From NCBI GenBank assembly GCA_049999765.1, contig JBNGIQ010005170.1, positions 1-22,608 on the forward strand: DNA of 22,608 nt, written 5' to 3'. The position numbers and the translations under genes were made by a program. The notes beneath the pieces were generated by a model, which worked only from the letters and a program-made list of their open reading frames with translations, was not told the origin of the DNA and ran no database searches. Shown here one piece after another: positions 1 to 9,787 of this stretch. Position 1 is the stretch's first letter. The number at the start of each line of letters is the position of its first letter. This DNA is from Phaeoceros laevis (taxonomy: Eukaryota > Anthocerotophyta > Anthocerotopsida > Notothyladales).

Positions 1-621
1 CCTACCTCCACATGCATACATGCGCAAGAGATGGTTTCCCAAAAATGTGTTGGATCCGTACCCAAGCTTGACAGTGAGATCATCGAGTCGTCTCCCCAAC
101 ACCAGATTTTTTTCAGCCCCGCATATCCGAATGATTCTTTACAGCAGAGAGGAAGACACACGAGATTGTTTCTCCGCCAAGACGGTCAAAGCGTCCACTG
201 CTGGACTTAGCTGTCCATTCTCACAAAGTTGTTCGATTACAGCCTGAGCCGTTCCGTACCCTTGGCACTCTGGCACCGTCGGAGCAGCAGCATTATGATG
301 CAACAAGGGGTTGGATGTAGGCTGAGCAGACCGTCCAACCTGCTTATCCAAGGCAGCCAGCTCCGCATCCACCCAGTCAGGCTTGTAGAAGTTGTTCAGC
401 CATATGGGCTCCTGGGACTCCTTGTGCCTGAAGTCGGGAGAGCGCGCGCTCTTCTTGTTCATCCTGCAGTCCCACCACAATGTGGAGTCCAAGAAATACT
501 GCCGCCACAACAACTCTTGTCGTTCTCCAGCACTGCTATTGTCCGGTATGCGTAGCTTGGCTGCTAAGCCACTGCACGGCACAAATGTGCAGCTTGTGTA
601 AGTCCATTGCCTCGGAGGCAC
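1..621 (-). pseudogene. PPR protein N-terminal part, broken by a nonsense codon and cut by the window edge
   Basis: This is a relative of the intact PPR gene at 10811-13420, also on the minus strand. It keeps the N-terminal motif (ELLWRQYF, WWDC, PDFRHKES) and the first helices before the PPR array. The frame runs from about 621 to an in-frame TAA at 139-141, where the intact gene has TAC in the stretch SLLYRVIR. Beyond the stop the same frame stays open to base 1 and still matches the intact gene (LVLGRRLDDLTVKLGYG, then RMYAC), so one C-to-A change is the only break visible. The rest lies outside the window. Relative to the intact gene, about 17 extra residues sit just before the shared ELLWRQ stretch. 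The upstream flank to about 890 is also similar, so the copy arose as DNA and not only as coding sequence. Rescue of the stop by RNA editing is unlikely for a nuclear gene. Confidence 0.8.
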
Positions 622-890
622 ATTTAACCTCCCCTCCAGCTCCAGGGTGTGGGCCTGCCTCCCAGGTGCTGGCGTTCAAAACCGCTGATGTGGCATCCCG
701 TTTGTGGTGCCAAATTGTAGGTGGAGCATTGCAGGGTTTTTCAGCAGTAGCAGTCCAGCGGGCATTCCCACGTTTTTCAGCTGTTTGGCATCCAAGACTA
801 TTGATGCTGCATCGCGTTAGTGGTGCGAGCAAGAACGGTAACCTCCGTCGCTGCTTCGCTCTTGATTTTCCCACTGCTCGGCTTCCAGTA
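622..890. repeat. Duplicated 5' flank of the PPR copies
   Basis: This stretch resembles 13421-13545, the flank upstream of the intact PPR gene. Both hold the string tttttcagcagtagcagtcc and, further out, a similar run ending in gattttcc. Small indels separate the two. It therefore belongs to the same segmental duplication as the PPR pseudogene at 1-621. No independent gene is seen. Confidence 0.65.
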
Positions 891-1186
891 AAAACACATG
901 ATCAGAAGCGGTGCCACATTCCAAAAACCCCGGCCGGTTACCGTGTGGCACAGCAATGGGTAGGGCAAACGGCAGTATTTGCCACAGTGTGGCAAAAAAG
1001 GGATATGGCAAAACCCCCCCTTTTCTTGTAGTGTGCTGTAACTCTTCGGTACTGTCTGGAGCTGCGCAACCAGGATGAGTTGTTTTTCGTTGACCACGCA
1101 GATGGACGTAAGGTATGCTTAGGATAAACGTCCAGCCTAGGGCTGCAGCCCCTTCCTTCATCAATGTCCTAGCATGTGCACTTTAG
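891..1186. other. Unassigned stretch with a short hairpin
   Basis: No gene is recognised here. The part at 935-1015 repeats short words around tggca, including a perfect hairpin with arms tttgccac (978-985) and gtggcaaa (989-996) and a 3-base loop. A run of seven C follows near 1014-1020. Confidence 0.4.
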
Positions 1187-1572
1187 TATGTACACCATCC
1201 ACGCTGACGTGCAGTTCCGCAAGCAAGCCACATGCTTGGAGCATGCTCATCAATTTAAAGTCCGAGTGTTTGGACTGATTCCAGATGAAATGCCAGCAGT
1301 TCATGATATGTGTGACGATGAAATCGATACATACAATCTAGTTAGAAACTGTTAGATATAAGACACTAGATGACACTTCCGAGTTCTGAGAGTGAAGCAG
1401 GACCCCTAATATGTATTTGGGCAACGCAGGGTGGGTAGAGCATCTTACAGGTTCAACATATGATTTCACGACTGCAATGCTGGGCGGCAAGCTTGGACGA
1501 AATGCAGAAGAAATCGTCGATGCCGCGATGACGATGTCTAATAACGCAAAAGCAGCAGGACAGTTGAGAGAG
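1187..1572 (+). other. Two unidentified exon-like stretches
   Basis: The first stretch (about 1187-1309) follows an acceptor-like ctttag and reads MYTIHADVQFRKQ, later FGLIPDEMPAVHD. The second (1401-1572) follows an acceptor-like gaagcag, reads TPNMYLGNAGWVEHLTGS, later LGRNAEEIVDAAMT, and ends at AGAG|GTGAGC, a good donor. Joining 1309 to 1401 (GT donor at 1310) keeps the frame. The amino-acid composition looks like a soluble protein, but no family is recognised. The stretches may be exons of a real gene or remnants of one; the PPR relic just downstream could lie in an intron or have disrupted it. This is inference from composition and splice-like sites only. Confidence 0.3.
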
Positions 1573-1604
1573 GTGAGCTTCCATGTAAGCAATCTGACAG
1601 ATGG

Positions 1605-1643
1605 CTTGGCCACCGGCTGACGTGACTTGGCCACCGGCTGACG
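1605..1643. repeat. Short tandem duplication, 21-bp period, two copies
   Basis: The 18-base word cttggccaccggctgacg occurs at 1605-1622 and again at 1626-1643, separated by tga. It is a small local duplication with no evident function. Confidence 0.85.
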
Positions 1644-1827
1644 AGAGCACTCCTCGACCGCAACGAAGTGATTTCGGAAGTCGGTTGATAACGTCCTATG
1701 GACCCGAGGACATGATGGACAGTGAAGGAGGTGTCACTACTCATGGCTGTCAGCCCGTTGCGGCTGGATTTCAGGGTGACAGGCTGGGAATCGACTACCG
1801 GTTCCTCACCAATCTGAGCACTGCGGC

Positions 1828-2701
1828 GTGCAACCGATGCAAGGACTTATACCTGAGACTGGTGGGTTTGAAGCCCTGAGCCACTTAGCAAGGAAGGTAT
1901 GCCGAGCATCATCTGGCGTGGAAGGATTACCTCCAGCAGAGATGCAGGAGCCTTTATGGCGGCAGTTTTTCTCAGCTCCCACACTATGGCGGGACAACAG
2001 ACGGAGAAAGCCGACTCCCCGGCGTCCTGATTTTGAACACAAGGAGTCCAAGGTGGGCCTGTGGCTAGACAATCGGCACAAGCCTACTTGGGTGGACTCG
2101 CAGCTAGCCACATTGGACTCTCGGACAATGAAGAGTAGTCCTGAGCCTGTATCCACCTCAGTCAAAGGGCCCGGAGCTCTTTCAGCAAATGTGGGCTGTT
2201 TGGAGGTTACAAAGGTATGTGACAATGGACAGATGACTGATGCTGTGAATACGTTGATCAATCTGGTGCAACGGGGATGCTATGTACCCAGAAAGCTTTT
2301 TTATCATGTCCTGAAGCGGTGCATCTCTGATAAGGACCTGGTTCTGGGCAGGCAAATTCATGCTCTCACTGTGGAAAGTGGGTATGAAGGAAATGATTTC
2401 CTGGCCACGCAACAAGAAGGAAGGGTATGTGCCCTAGCTGCACTCCGCGTTGCAGGACATATCTGACGATGAGAAGGAAGCAGAGTTGTGTGGGCACAGT
2501 GAGAAATTGGCTATTGCGTATGCCCTGAATAAGACAGCTGAGGGGACAACCATACGAATTGTGAAAAATCTGCGTCTATGTGAGGATTATCACATAGCAA
2601 CAGTTCACATATCGAAAGTAGAAAAGCGGACAATCATCTGCCGAGATGCAAGTCGCTTCCATGTTTGCGAGGGGAAATGTTTATGTGGGGACTACTGGTA
2701 G
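1828..2701 (+). pseudogene. PPR-DYW relic with the PPR array deleted
   Basis: The first part (about 1828-2410) reads like the N-terminus of the intact PPR gene: PLWRQFFSAPTLWRDN, PDFEHKES, then VLGRQIHALTVESGYEGNDF, the beginning of the PPR region. It then jumps to the end of a PPR-DYW protein: in another frame (from 2411) NKKEGYVP, a TAG at 2435-2437, then LHSALQDISDDEKEAELCGH and on to CLCGDYW with a TAG stop at 2699-2701. Some 500 residues of PPR and E region present in the intact gene are missing, and the junction near 2411-2420 shifts the frame. The DYW part keeps the deaminase HSE, but the zinc motif reads CEDYH instead of CxxCH, so its second cysteine is lost. The relic is on the opposite strand to the other two copies and ends in canonical GDYW, so it comes from a different paralogue. 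Confidence 0.8.
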
Positions 2702-3190
2702 GTGGCATATTTAGGTGCGTGTCAGTTACTGCACCCGCCGGAGTTAACCCCTAAACGACACCACACAAAAGAAAATCGCGGGGTGGAAACGCCTCTCTAC
2801 TAACTAGTCTACGGACTTACAACGTCATGGAAACCGGGTTACGTGCCCAAAGGCCGGGAACGGGGCGGGCGTCTACGAACGGAACAGGCCCAAAAAGGAC
2901 CGTGTGTCGTTTAGGGTTAAGCAGCATCGGATTTCCTGAGCCAGCTCAAAAACATCAACGAGTCAGCTCTGTGTTTAGGATCAAGCGATCAAGCAAGGGA
3001 GCCTTATCTAACATCACAGCAGGCCTGAAACCTGCGGGTGAAACTTTGAAACAAAACTCTGGAGAGCCAAGCAGGCTTAAGGTAGTGTTCCCGCCCAGTG
3101 TGCTACAGCTGGTACCCGGGGACTTTTTGCAAGTATTACGAATTTTTATGGAGTGATGGGGTCTAACAAGTTGCTTACAAACCTGTGCAG
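2702..3190. other. Unassigned stretch
   Basis: Nothing is recognised. An open frame at 2827-3156 (109 codons, + strand) shows no known motif, and its composition (rich in R, G, S, P) gives no reason to call it a gene. The segment could be repeat-derived, but no terminal repeats were found. Confidence 0.35.
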
Positions 3191-3677
3191 ATCATTCTGG
3201 TCCTCACGAATGGGGACTCGGACGTCCCATCCCAGGATGATCATGAGATAGATGCTTACATACAACAAGAGCTTCAGAGCCTGGAGCCTGAAATCAAATT
3301 GTATTTTTACCAGATGGGAAGTGCGAAGGCTGGCCACGGTCCAGTGGCTAGTTTTTCCTGTTAGGCTTTTCCCGTCCTTGACAGAACCGTTAATGACGAT
3401 GAGATCCTATTCCAGCTTCTTTGCTCTGTCTCATGGAGAAAAAGTTCTTCAAGCCAACAAGAGCTTGAACGGTGTGGCATTCTGGCAATGGGCAGTATGT
3501 GGAATGTTGTGAAGTCGGTTGTAAATTTGCCGCAGCCATGTGAGTAGCTGGAATCAATATTTAGGGTCTTCACTGGAGCTGCGCATGCTGGGGAGCCACA
3601 TGGATGAAAGCATCTCAGAGGAGTCGAACTTTCCAGCCATGTTCAAGGATTGTCAAGGAGGTGATCTTGCGTGCCCA
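3191..3677 (+). other. Unidentified exon-like stretches, possibly a decayed gene
   Basis: After an acceptor-like ctgtgcag, the frame from 3191 reads IILVLTNGDSDVPSQDD, then EIDAYIQQELQSLEPEIKLY and FYQMGSAKAGHGPVA. The hydrophobic strand, TNGDSD turn, helix and second strand loosely recall the C-terminal half of a von Willebrand A fold. A second open piece (about 3383-3537) reads TVNDDEILFQLLCSVSW and a third (about 3580-3677) LGSHMDESISEESNF, ending at CCCA|GTAAGT. No pair of splice sites joins the first two pieces neatly in frame, so this may be a decayed gene. The von Willebrand resemblance is weak and unverified. Confidence 0.28.
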
Positions 3678-3913
3678 GTAAGTTTCCAGACCTTTCGATT
3701 GCCTGTTTCTTCTGCCTGCTCTTTGCAACTTGTAAGCAACTTGTTAGGCCTGAGCAACTAGTTGTAAGCTGCTAGTAGACATGTAGGTCAGGATTAGGCA
3801 GTTCGAGGGCATATGGATCTTCGTTCTCACCCAGAATGTATGATCTTCATGGATCCATCAGGTCCGACCAAAGGGTGGGAGTGAGTGACTTTGCAGGGAG
3901 CTTCAGCTTGAAC
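3678..3913. other. Intergenic, 3' flank of the NPG1-like gene
   Basis: No gene is seen. It should contain the 3' untranslated region of the minus-strand gene that ends at 3914, but no clear polyadenylation signal was found. Confidence 0.4.
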
Positions 3914-6469
3914 TTACCAGAACAGCGCTCGAGGTACGGAGCTGAACCTTTCAACTGGGGCAGACTGCTCTAGAAGCACCGAAGCTTCCAGGCAGTCGGT
4001 GGCTTGGCTTAGATGGCCTGCTTCCTTGTGCACTACTCCCAGGTGGTACCAGGCCAAATGGTTGGTTGGGTCCAGACGTAAGGCATCTGTCAGAAAACCT
4101 CTGGCAACAGGCAGTGATGACCCTCCAGCTTTTGCAACCAAGGAACCCATTGCAATTTTGCATGGACGATAGTTTGGATCGATTGAGAGAGCGTTGCTGT
4201 AGGCTCCCCTTGCATCTAGCAACTCTCCTCGAGCCTCATGCAGAGCTCCTGTCAATACAGATTGTGGTTGATTACGAAGTGCAGCACCCAGAAATCCAGT
4301 AAATAACTTGCTGAAACAAGAATACGAACTTCAATGGACGTTGCCTCACGTGACATTGCAAGAACAATGTAGCTCACAGTCGAGACACACACCTGTACCA
4401 TGCCATGTTGCTGCTGAATGTGTCTTGATACCCTGTGCTTTCTCCAGACAGATTTCGGCATCACGCCACTGTTCAAGAGAGGTATATATGGCTGCCAGAT
4501 CTTGCCAGACTTCAACTTCTTCTACTGTCTCCATACATTCCTACAATTGTCAACCTTTTGTTAGGTAGGGGCAAATGTAGAGCCATCTGCAAATGCCCAA
4601 GGGCAGACGTGCCTCAATCAGAGCCATACCTTTAGCATTGAGTTCCCTGCCTCGAAACTTTTCCTTTGAGCTTGAACCAAAGCCAACAAAGACCTGAAGG
4701 TCTCAATAGCCTTCATCGGCTGTCTGTCTGCAAGCTGCACCTTTGCCTTGGTACGCAGTAAATTACCTTGTTCCCACCTTCCAGTTTCATCTATAGCTGC
4801 ATCAAGTGCAAGGACACCATCTTCATACCTCTTTTGTCCAGACAGGATAAGAGCTAGAAGCCTCCAACCTTTAACTAGGGCTCCGCCACTAAGATCCAGG
4901 TACTTTTTGGCACAATCCAACGCTGCGCTTAAAAAGCGTTGCTCTGCAAGTGCTAGTCCTAAGTCAAAAACCACATGTGGGTCATTCTTCTGCAATTTGA
5001 CTGCTTCATTCAGAACTTTCAAAGTTTCGCTCTGCAGCCTTGTTCTTTCCGAGTCAGAGGCCGCCACTGTTGATTGCAACCCTAGAGCAACTCCAAGAAT
5101 ATGAAAGGCAGCGCCTCTAAGATACTCGTGCTCATCATCCAGATTTTCTAACGCCCTCTGCGCATACAGGACACCTTCACTTGCGAGCTTCCCATCCTTT
5201 GCACAAATTTTAGCTGCCAGCAGAAGGGAAGGAATGTCATTAGGCTCCTCTCTATGGTGCACAACCTTTCGAAGAAGGTTAACAGCAAACCTATCGTGTC
5301 CAGCTCCCGCATAGCATAATGCCAGGTTGTACCACCGCTCTGTACGGCTAAGAATGCCTGGAAGAAGTTCTTCATACTGCTGTGCCAACATCCCAGTTTG
5401 ACCAGAGATCGATAGGGCAAAACTGAGATGTTCCATTACAGTAGGGTCCCAATCGATTTTCCGACAGGCCTGTTTCTTCTGAACAATCATGAGCAACAAA
5501 ATTGCCTCCTCTAGGTTGTTCTTGGGTGTAAAAGCCCCCTCATTTTGGAAAACAAGGCTTGGAGCAATTGCATCAACGCCTCCATACAGCAGAAGCATGG
5601 CAAAATCTTTGTGCAGCCGTGTTGAGCATTCCACATCAAGATTCCAAGGGCTCAGTAACGCTCTCCTGTATGCAGCTATTGCCTCTGTGTACAGACCAGC
5701 TGACTTGTAAAGCTCCGGCAGAAGCTCAACAGATTTTGCAACAGTGTCCTGAAGCTTTCCTTCGGCCCATGTCTCTGGTATACCATCAGGTAGAGCAGAT
5801 TCAATGGTGTCAAGTATGCTTTTGCACTCCTGAGCCGCGTCTGCATTTCCAAGGAGAATAAACGGGTGAAACCTCTATGTAAAATCTGGTGAAGAAGCCA
5901 ACAGGAAACCATCGCCCCTGCCGAGAGAAGTAGGTAGGGTTTTTTTATTACCAGGTAGCCTTCCCAGTTTCTCCAGACATCTGGCTTTCAGATGTATAGC
6001 CTCCAGTAGAAGAGTTGCATCGTGCACAGACTGAGGTTGTATGGCCTCGTGCTTTTTGCCTCTACGGTGACGACTTTTCTCAACTCTTGCTACTCTGAGC
6101 CGAGGGATAATTGAGGAGATGTCAATCCCGTCAAACACCTTCAGCGCTGCTTCCACATTGCCCCTTTGAAACTCTAATCTCCCGAGAAGTGCCCGGGCAA
6201 CCTGCCGTCCAGAATATTTCAGCCACGTACTCGCACGAGAGAACCTTGGCAGGAAAGCCAATTCATACCTAATTTTTGCTCACCTTATCATTCAAGGACA
6301 GAGCTTCCCGTAGGGAGGACTCGGCCTCTTCGATGTTGCCCTCGTCTAGTTTTGCCTCATCCTCCTTCGTGGACATTCCACTTCCAGAGACTTGCTCGGC
6401 AGCATCCATCTCCTCGGGTGGCATTCCCTCTTCGAACTTGAATTGCTCCCTTGAGCAACCGCACAACAT
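3914..6469 (-). CDS. NPG1/NPGR-type TPR protein (calmodulin-binding family), five exons
   Basis: The coding exons are 6469-6284, 6201-5952, 5840-4630, 4540-4393 and 4248-3914. The introns are 82, 111, 89 and 144 bp, all GT..AG with phases that fit (0, 1, 0, 1). The joined protein has 709 residues, close to the roughly 700 of Arabidopsis NO POLLEN GERMINATION 1. Family landmarks in order: MLCGC start; ALLGRLEFQRGN (about 66-77); LLLEAIHLKARCLEKLG (near 130); AYRRALLSPWNLD; LLLYGG; NNLEEAILLLM; WDPTVMEHL; WYNLALCYAGAG; GWRLLALILSGQKR; VWQDLA; WRDAEICLEKA; LTDALRLDP; and the final repeat AWYHLGVVHKEAG ending in SAPVERF. NPG proteins are plant TPR proteins that bind calmodulin; NPG1 is needed for pollen germination in Arabidopsis. 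A seedless plant would use it elsewhere, and related proteins have been linked to a PI4-kinase complex at the plasma membrane. The stop TAA overlaps a donor-like GTAAGT at 3914, so one further small exon is possible but not needed. Confidence 0.9.
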
Positions 6470-7353
6470 TTTGATTGCAGGAAGACGCTCAGGGTCTTGT
6501 GATTGACACCTCCTGGGCCCACAGTCTCCTCACCTTAACCTGACCCAGTCCAAGCTCAGATCCTCCAGCACTTGTTATGAGGAATATTAGGCAAGCACAA
6601 AACAAAAGACAGCATGCACACAGAAATTGGAGCCGAAGACTAGCATGTTGGTCCTGTATGGGTGAAGTACCACATTAGAGCTTCAAAGCAAAATACACTA
6701 GGTCACGTGGTGGGGTCCGTGTCTAAAAGCTATATGCCCATGCCCTGTCAGGCGCCCGTCTTCTGACCTTTCTTTTGTGACTCGTCTAGCCATAAAAAGG
6801 CAACAAGCGCTGCTAGCTGCTGTAGCAATACTACTGTGTGTATTGCTGTAGTACTAGTTCTCAGCTGCAGCAGAAAAGAGTTAGGCAGCCGTAAGCCCAC
6901 TGTTTAGTCATGGGGTGCCATCATACAGCCTGGCCACTTCTTCAGGTGCAACCTCTTGAATGTTGCACCTCTTGTTGAAGTCAGTGACATTTTACCGGCA
7001 GAGAGAGATGTCTCGTTAGGAGGTGAGGCTCTGGAAGGGGTGATCAGAGTTCGTTGAAAACGATAGTATGGGGTTACAAAATTTGATCCACAAAATTTCA
7101 TCACCTTGCTTCAGAATGGCAAGGATCGAAGACTGAATCGTCCTTCTGAGCTTGACACAACTCAGATCAATGCCCTACAAAGAATTATGAGTACACAATG
7201 ATACAAGCTACTAAGCTCCGCGCTGTCTAGCTGTCAACCTGGTATGTTCCGATGGCACATACTTCACCCGCGTGTCCTGGCAACAAAAATGCTGGATGCA
7301 TGTACCCCGCCAAGTCGAAACCGCTGCCTGTTCCAAACATGTCATCGCTATCT
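6470..7353. other. Intergenic: NPG1-like upstream region and SMO2 3' flank
   Basis: No gene is recognised. The part next to 6470 should hold the promoter and 5' untranslated region of the NPG1-like gene, and the part next to 7353 the 3' untranslated region of SMO2. A small perfect inverted repeat (agcaatac 6824-6831, gtattgct 6840-6847) lies in the middle of ctgctagctgctg-like sequence. No TATA box could be placed with confidence. Confidence 0.45.
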
Positions 7354-9010
7354 TCAAAAGTCCTTCTTGGCAGAGTCGTCACAATTCTTAATCGTTTCTC
7401 CTTGCACGCGCTTGGCTGTGCTCTCCGAACCCTTTCTTTCTCCTGATTTTGACAATGTCTTCAGTTTGCGATACCCTTTGTCGGTCCCGAACAGCCTGCC
7501 AGTAAGCCAGTAATTAAGGGTTGCTTGGCGATTCTCCACCATCCGGCAAACTTCACACCAGAGTATCACAATGTATGAAGGCATATCAAATCTCTCTGAT
7601 ACCAGGAAGCACCACCTAATAACAAGAGACTCACCAGTCCATGTATGTGAAGGTTGATGCATAATTTCCAGACTTGGTGTACAACAACCGGTGATGGTAG
7701 TCGTGGAAGTCCGCTCTGCAAGAAATCCAAAAAGTGCTCAAGGGCTGCTCGAAAACTGAGGACACAACCTGCTGAAATGCAAGTCTGCACCCTTTTCGGC
7801 AATATCCTGTGTCTTTAAATTGAAGAGTTAATGCTTTGGATCGAAAAGTACCCGCCATAGATTGGTAGGAACCTTGACAGGCTCCAAGGGAAGTCATAAC
7901 CACAATGGGCCTCCACTGTCTCCAAAACTCGAATACTCATCCACAGCCAGAGCGTCAGCAAATGGGGGCCTGTTATCGCAGGTCCAAAAATAGTTGCAAA
8001 ACCAAGAAAAAGAATCTCCGCAGGATGAGCATATTCTGACGTCAGTCCAAACGGTGTAGCATACCTACACAGCCATGAAGTAGCGTCAAGGCATTACAAA
8101 CACCTTGTTGCAAAATACTAGAGAACTTTTCAGTTCACTCACTTTGCAGAAGTTTGTACACTGGAGATTCCAAGAATTAAGACAATCCACCTGACCATAC
8201 TTCTTTCCAACCTCTGAACTTACTCATGATGAACGCAATGAATGTGCTGGTAAAGCCACTTGGTGTGGAGGAGCCTGTGGCCCCAGTAAAAAATGAAATC
8301 CTCCAAAACGAAATACGCTGCTATCTGAAAGCAGATAATGTGCCTGAAAATTCTCGCAGCAGCACGATTAGTGATCTTGTGCCTTCTCTCCAGAACCAAA
8401 ACAGAAACAACCTGCATTGTCCGGACAGCCCTTTGCAGCAAGCACGGACCACAGAGGTAATGTAGCGCAACAGTACCAGGGAGGCAAGGGCAGGGTACTT
8501 CTGAACCCCATGTATTTGAAGACAGGGTATGAAGCCACCATCACTGGTAGGTTCACACCAAAGTGATAAAGAAGCAGACGAAGTATGCACTTCTCTTGTG
8601 CAGCTGGTGTATTCATCCGAGGCTAAACAGGAGCTAGAGTTAGAAGTCAGCATGTCGAGCAAAACGCAAGAAGCGCCCTAACAAGAATCCAAGTTGAACA
8701 TGACACCTGAATCTTGAACTTCTGTAAGCCCCAGGTCTCCATGAGAAGGTACGGTATGCCAGAGAGAAAGAAAACGCTTTCATGAATGATGAAGCTCCCG
8801 AATGCAGCAAGTTGGAAGTCGGTGAAGTTGTTGGTGAGATACTGCACGCACGAACAACCGCTTCAGTGTTTGATTTGTCTGTCGGAGGGCGCATCACATT
8901 TCCATGACACCAATGCATTGCGAGGCGCCTACAACTACACGATGCGGCGACACGATCAGCATCAACCACTGTACAGACATTTCGAGCATTACCAGCCATG
9001 CAGACTCCAT
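7354..9010 (-). CDS. SMO2: Sterol 4-alpha-methyl oxidase, SMO2 type, eight exons
   Basis: The coding exons are 9010-8993, 8841-8707, 8622-8477, 8430-8412, 8324-8224, 8064-7852, 7715-7635 and 7495-7354, giving 284 residues. All seven introns are GT..AG and in phase (151, 84, 46, 87, 159, 136 and 139 bp). The protein is an ER-membrane non-haem di-iron enzyme that oxidises the 4-alpha-methyl group in plant sterol synthesis. The three histidine boxes are present: HRLLH (122-126), HCVHH (135-139) and HDYHH (215-219). The N-terminus (NNFTDFQLAAFGSF, ESVFFLSG) and NTPAAQEKC match plant SMO2 rather than SMO1, as do KWLY..VHHEYATPFG and the end FGTDKGYRKLKTL. The C-terminus is KKDF, a dilysine ER-retrieval signal. 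Plant SMO2 proteins are usually about 260-265 residues; the extra length is a hydrophilic tail. The start is set by MESAW aligning with the family's short first exon. Exon 4 is only 19 nt. Confidence 0.92.
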
Positions 9011-9580
9011 GAGCGTTCCGTCATACGCAATAGGAAACGCAGTCGTGAGACAGCCTGCTATGAAAAAATCTCGTTCTGCCCTGACAGGTCCCTTTGGTTG
9101 CTACAAAATACCGGGACTGGAATGTCCGCCTGTCAAGCGCGCGAGTCCTCAACAGTGATGAGAATGTATCAAGAACACCTGACAGGCCGTGCAGTCTCTC
9201 TCCTTGCGAGAGACCGGGTGCCACCGGCAAGGGCAATGGCCCGCCTCCGCCCATCCGCATGCCTCCTGCCCTGCCCATCCCCATCCGTGGCACGGGCATG
9301 CAGATGGGCATGGACATGGGTGGCCCATCCGAAACCCTTGCCCATCCCCGCCATGTTAACAATTCGCATGCCGGATGCCACAACTTGTGCTTTGAGGTTT
9401 CGGACGCTTGTGCCTTATTAAAGTGGTGTATTTCTAATAAGGGAGCCTGGGCGGCCGGCCGGCGCGCGACAATGCATGGGTTTGAGCCAATGTATGGTTT
9501 TAGGGTTTGGCTATGCATGAGTTCATGCGGACACATATGTGCATGGGATGGGTGAATGTGTGGGGATGCGCATATGTACA
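9011..9580. other. SMO2 upstream region with low-complexity DNA
   Basis: This region lies 5' of SMO2. At about 9236-9355 the sequence is built of short repeats around cccatcc and gggcatg, which creates long open frames on both strands (rich in M, P, G, A and H) that are not genes. No other gene is seen. Confidence 0.55.
9500..9508 (-). promoter_or_regulatory. Telo-box-like motif upstream of SMO2
   Basis: The + strand reads ttagggttt, which is AAACCCTAA in the SMO2 sense direction, about 490 bp before its ATG. Telo-boxes of this form are common in plant promoters of growth-related and ribosomal genes. A single 9-base match may be chance. Confidence 0.3.
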
Positions 9581-9787
9581 GTAACTTGGGATGGGCGGCG
9601 TAGCCTAGCCGGTTCCCGGCACGCGAGTGTCTGACACTGTCTGGTGACGAGAGCATTTTAGGGTGGGGCCCACCACATGGCTTGCCTGTCATTCTCAGTG
9701 GCGTACACGCGGTACACTTACAGACCACCTGTTGTGCTACATGCAAATATGCGAACTAACCATTCTGGTTAGCCCATCCCAAGTTAC
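9581..9787. repeat. Fold-back element with perfect 16-bp terminal inverted repeats (MITE-like)
   Basis: gtaacttgggatgggc at 9581-9596 is the exact reverse complement of 9772-9787, enclosing a 207-bp unit. A shorter direct echo (aacttggga) follows near 9792. The size and structure fit a miniature inverted-repeat transposable element, but no convincing target-site duplication was found and no transposase is nearby. Confidence 0.5.

Noticed and set aside
2421-2452. A 31-nt GTATGT..GCAG segment that would splice the PPR relic neatly into its DYW frame
   Set aside because: 31 nt is too short for a plant spliceosomal intron, and the DYW frame continues upstream through this segment as KKEGYVP..LHSALQD, which shows it is old coding sequence with a stop, not an intron.
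3890-3920. Donor-like GTAAGT overlapping the NPG1-like stop codon
   Set aside because: The family normally ends soon after SAPV.xF, and no convincing further exon was found downstream, so the TAA was kept as the stop.
9021-9746. Long minus-strand open frame (241 codons) and an overlapping plus-strand frame upstream of SMO2
   Set aside because: Both arise from the low-complexity cccatcc/gggcatg stretch; the translations are biased and show no domain.
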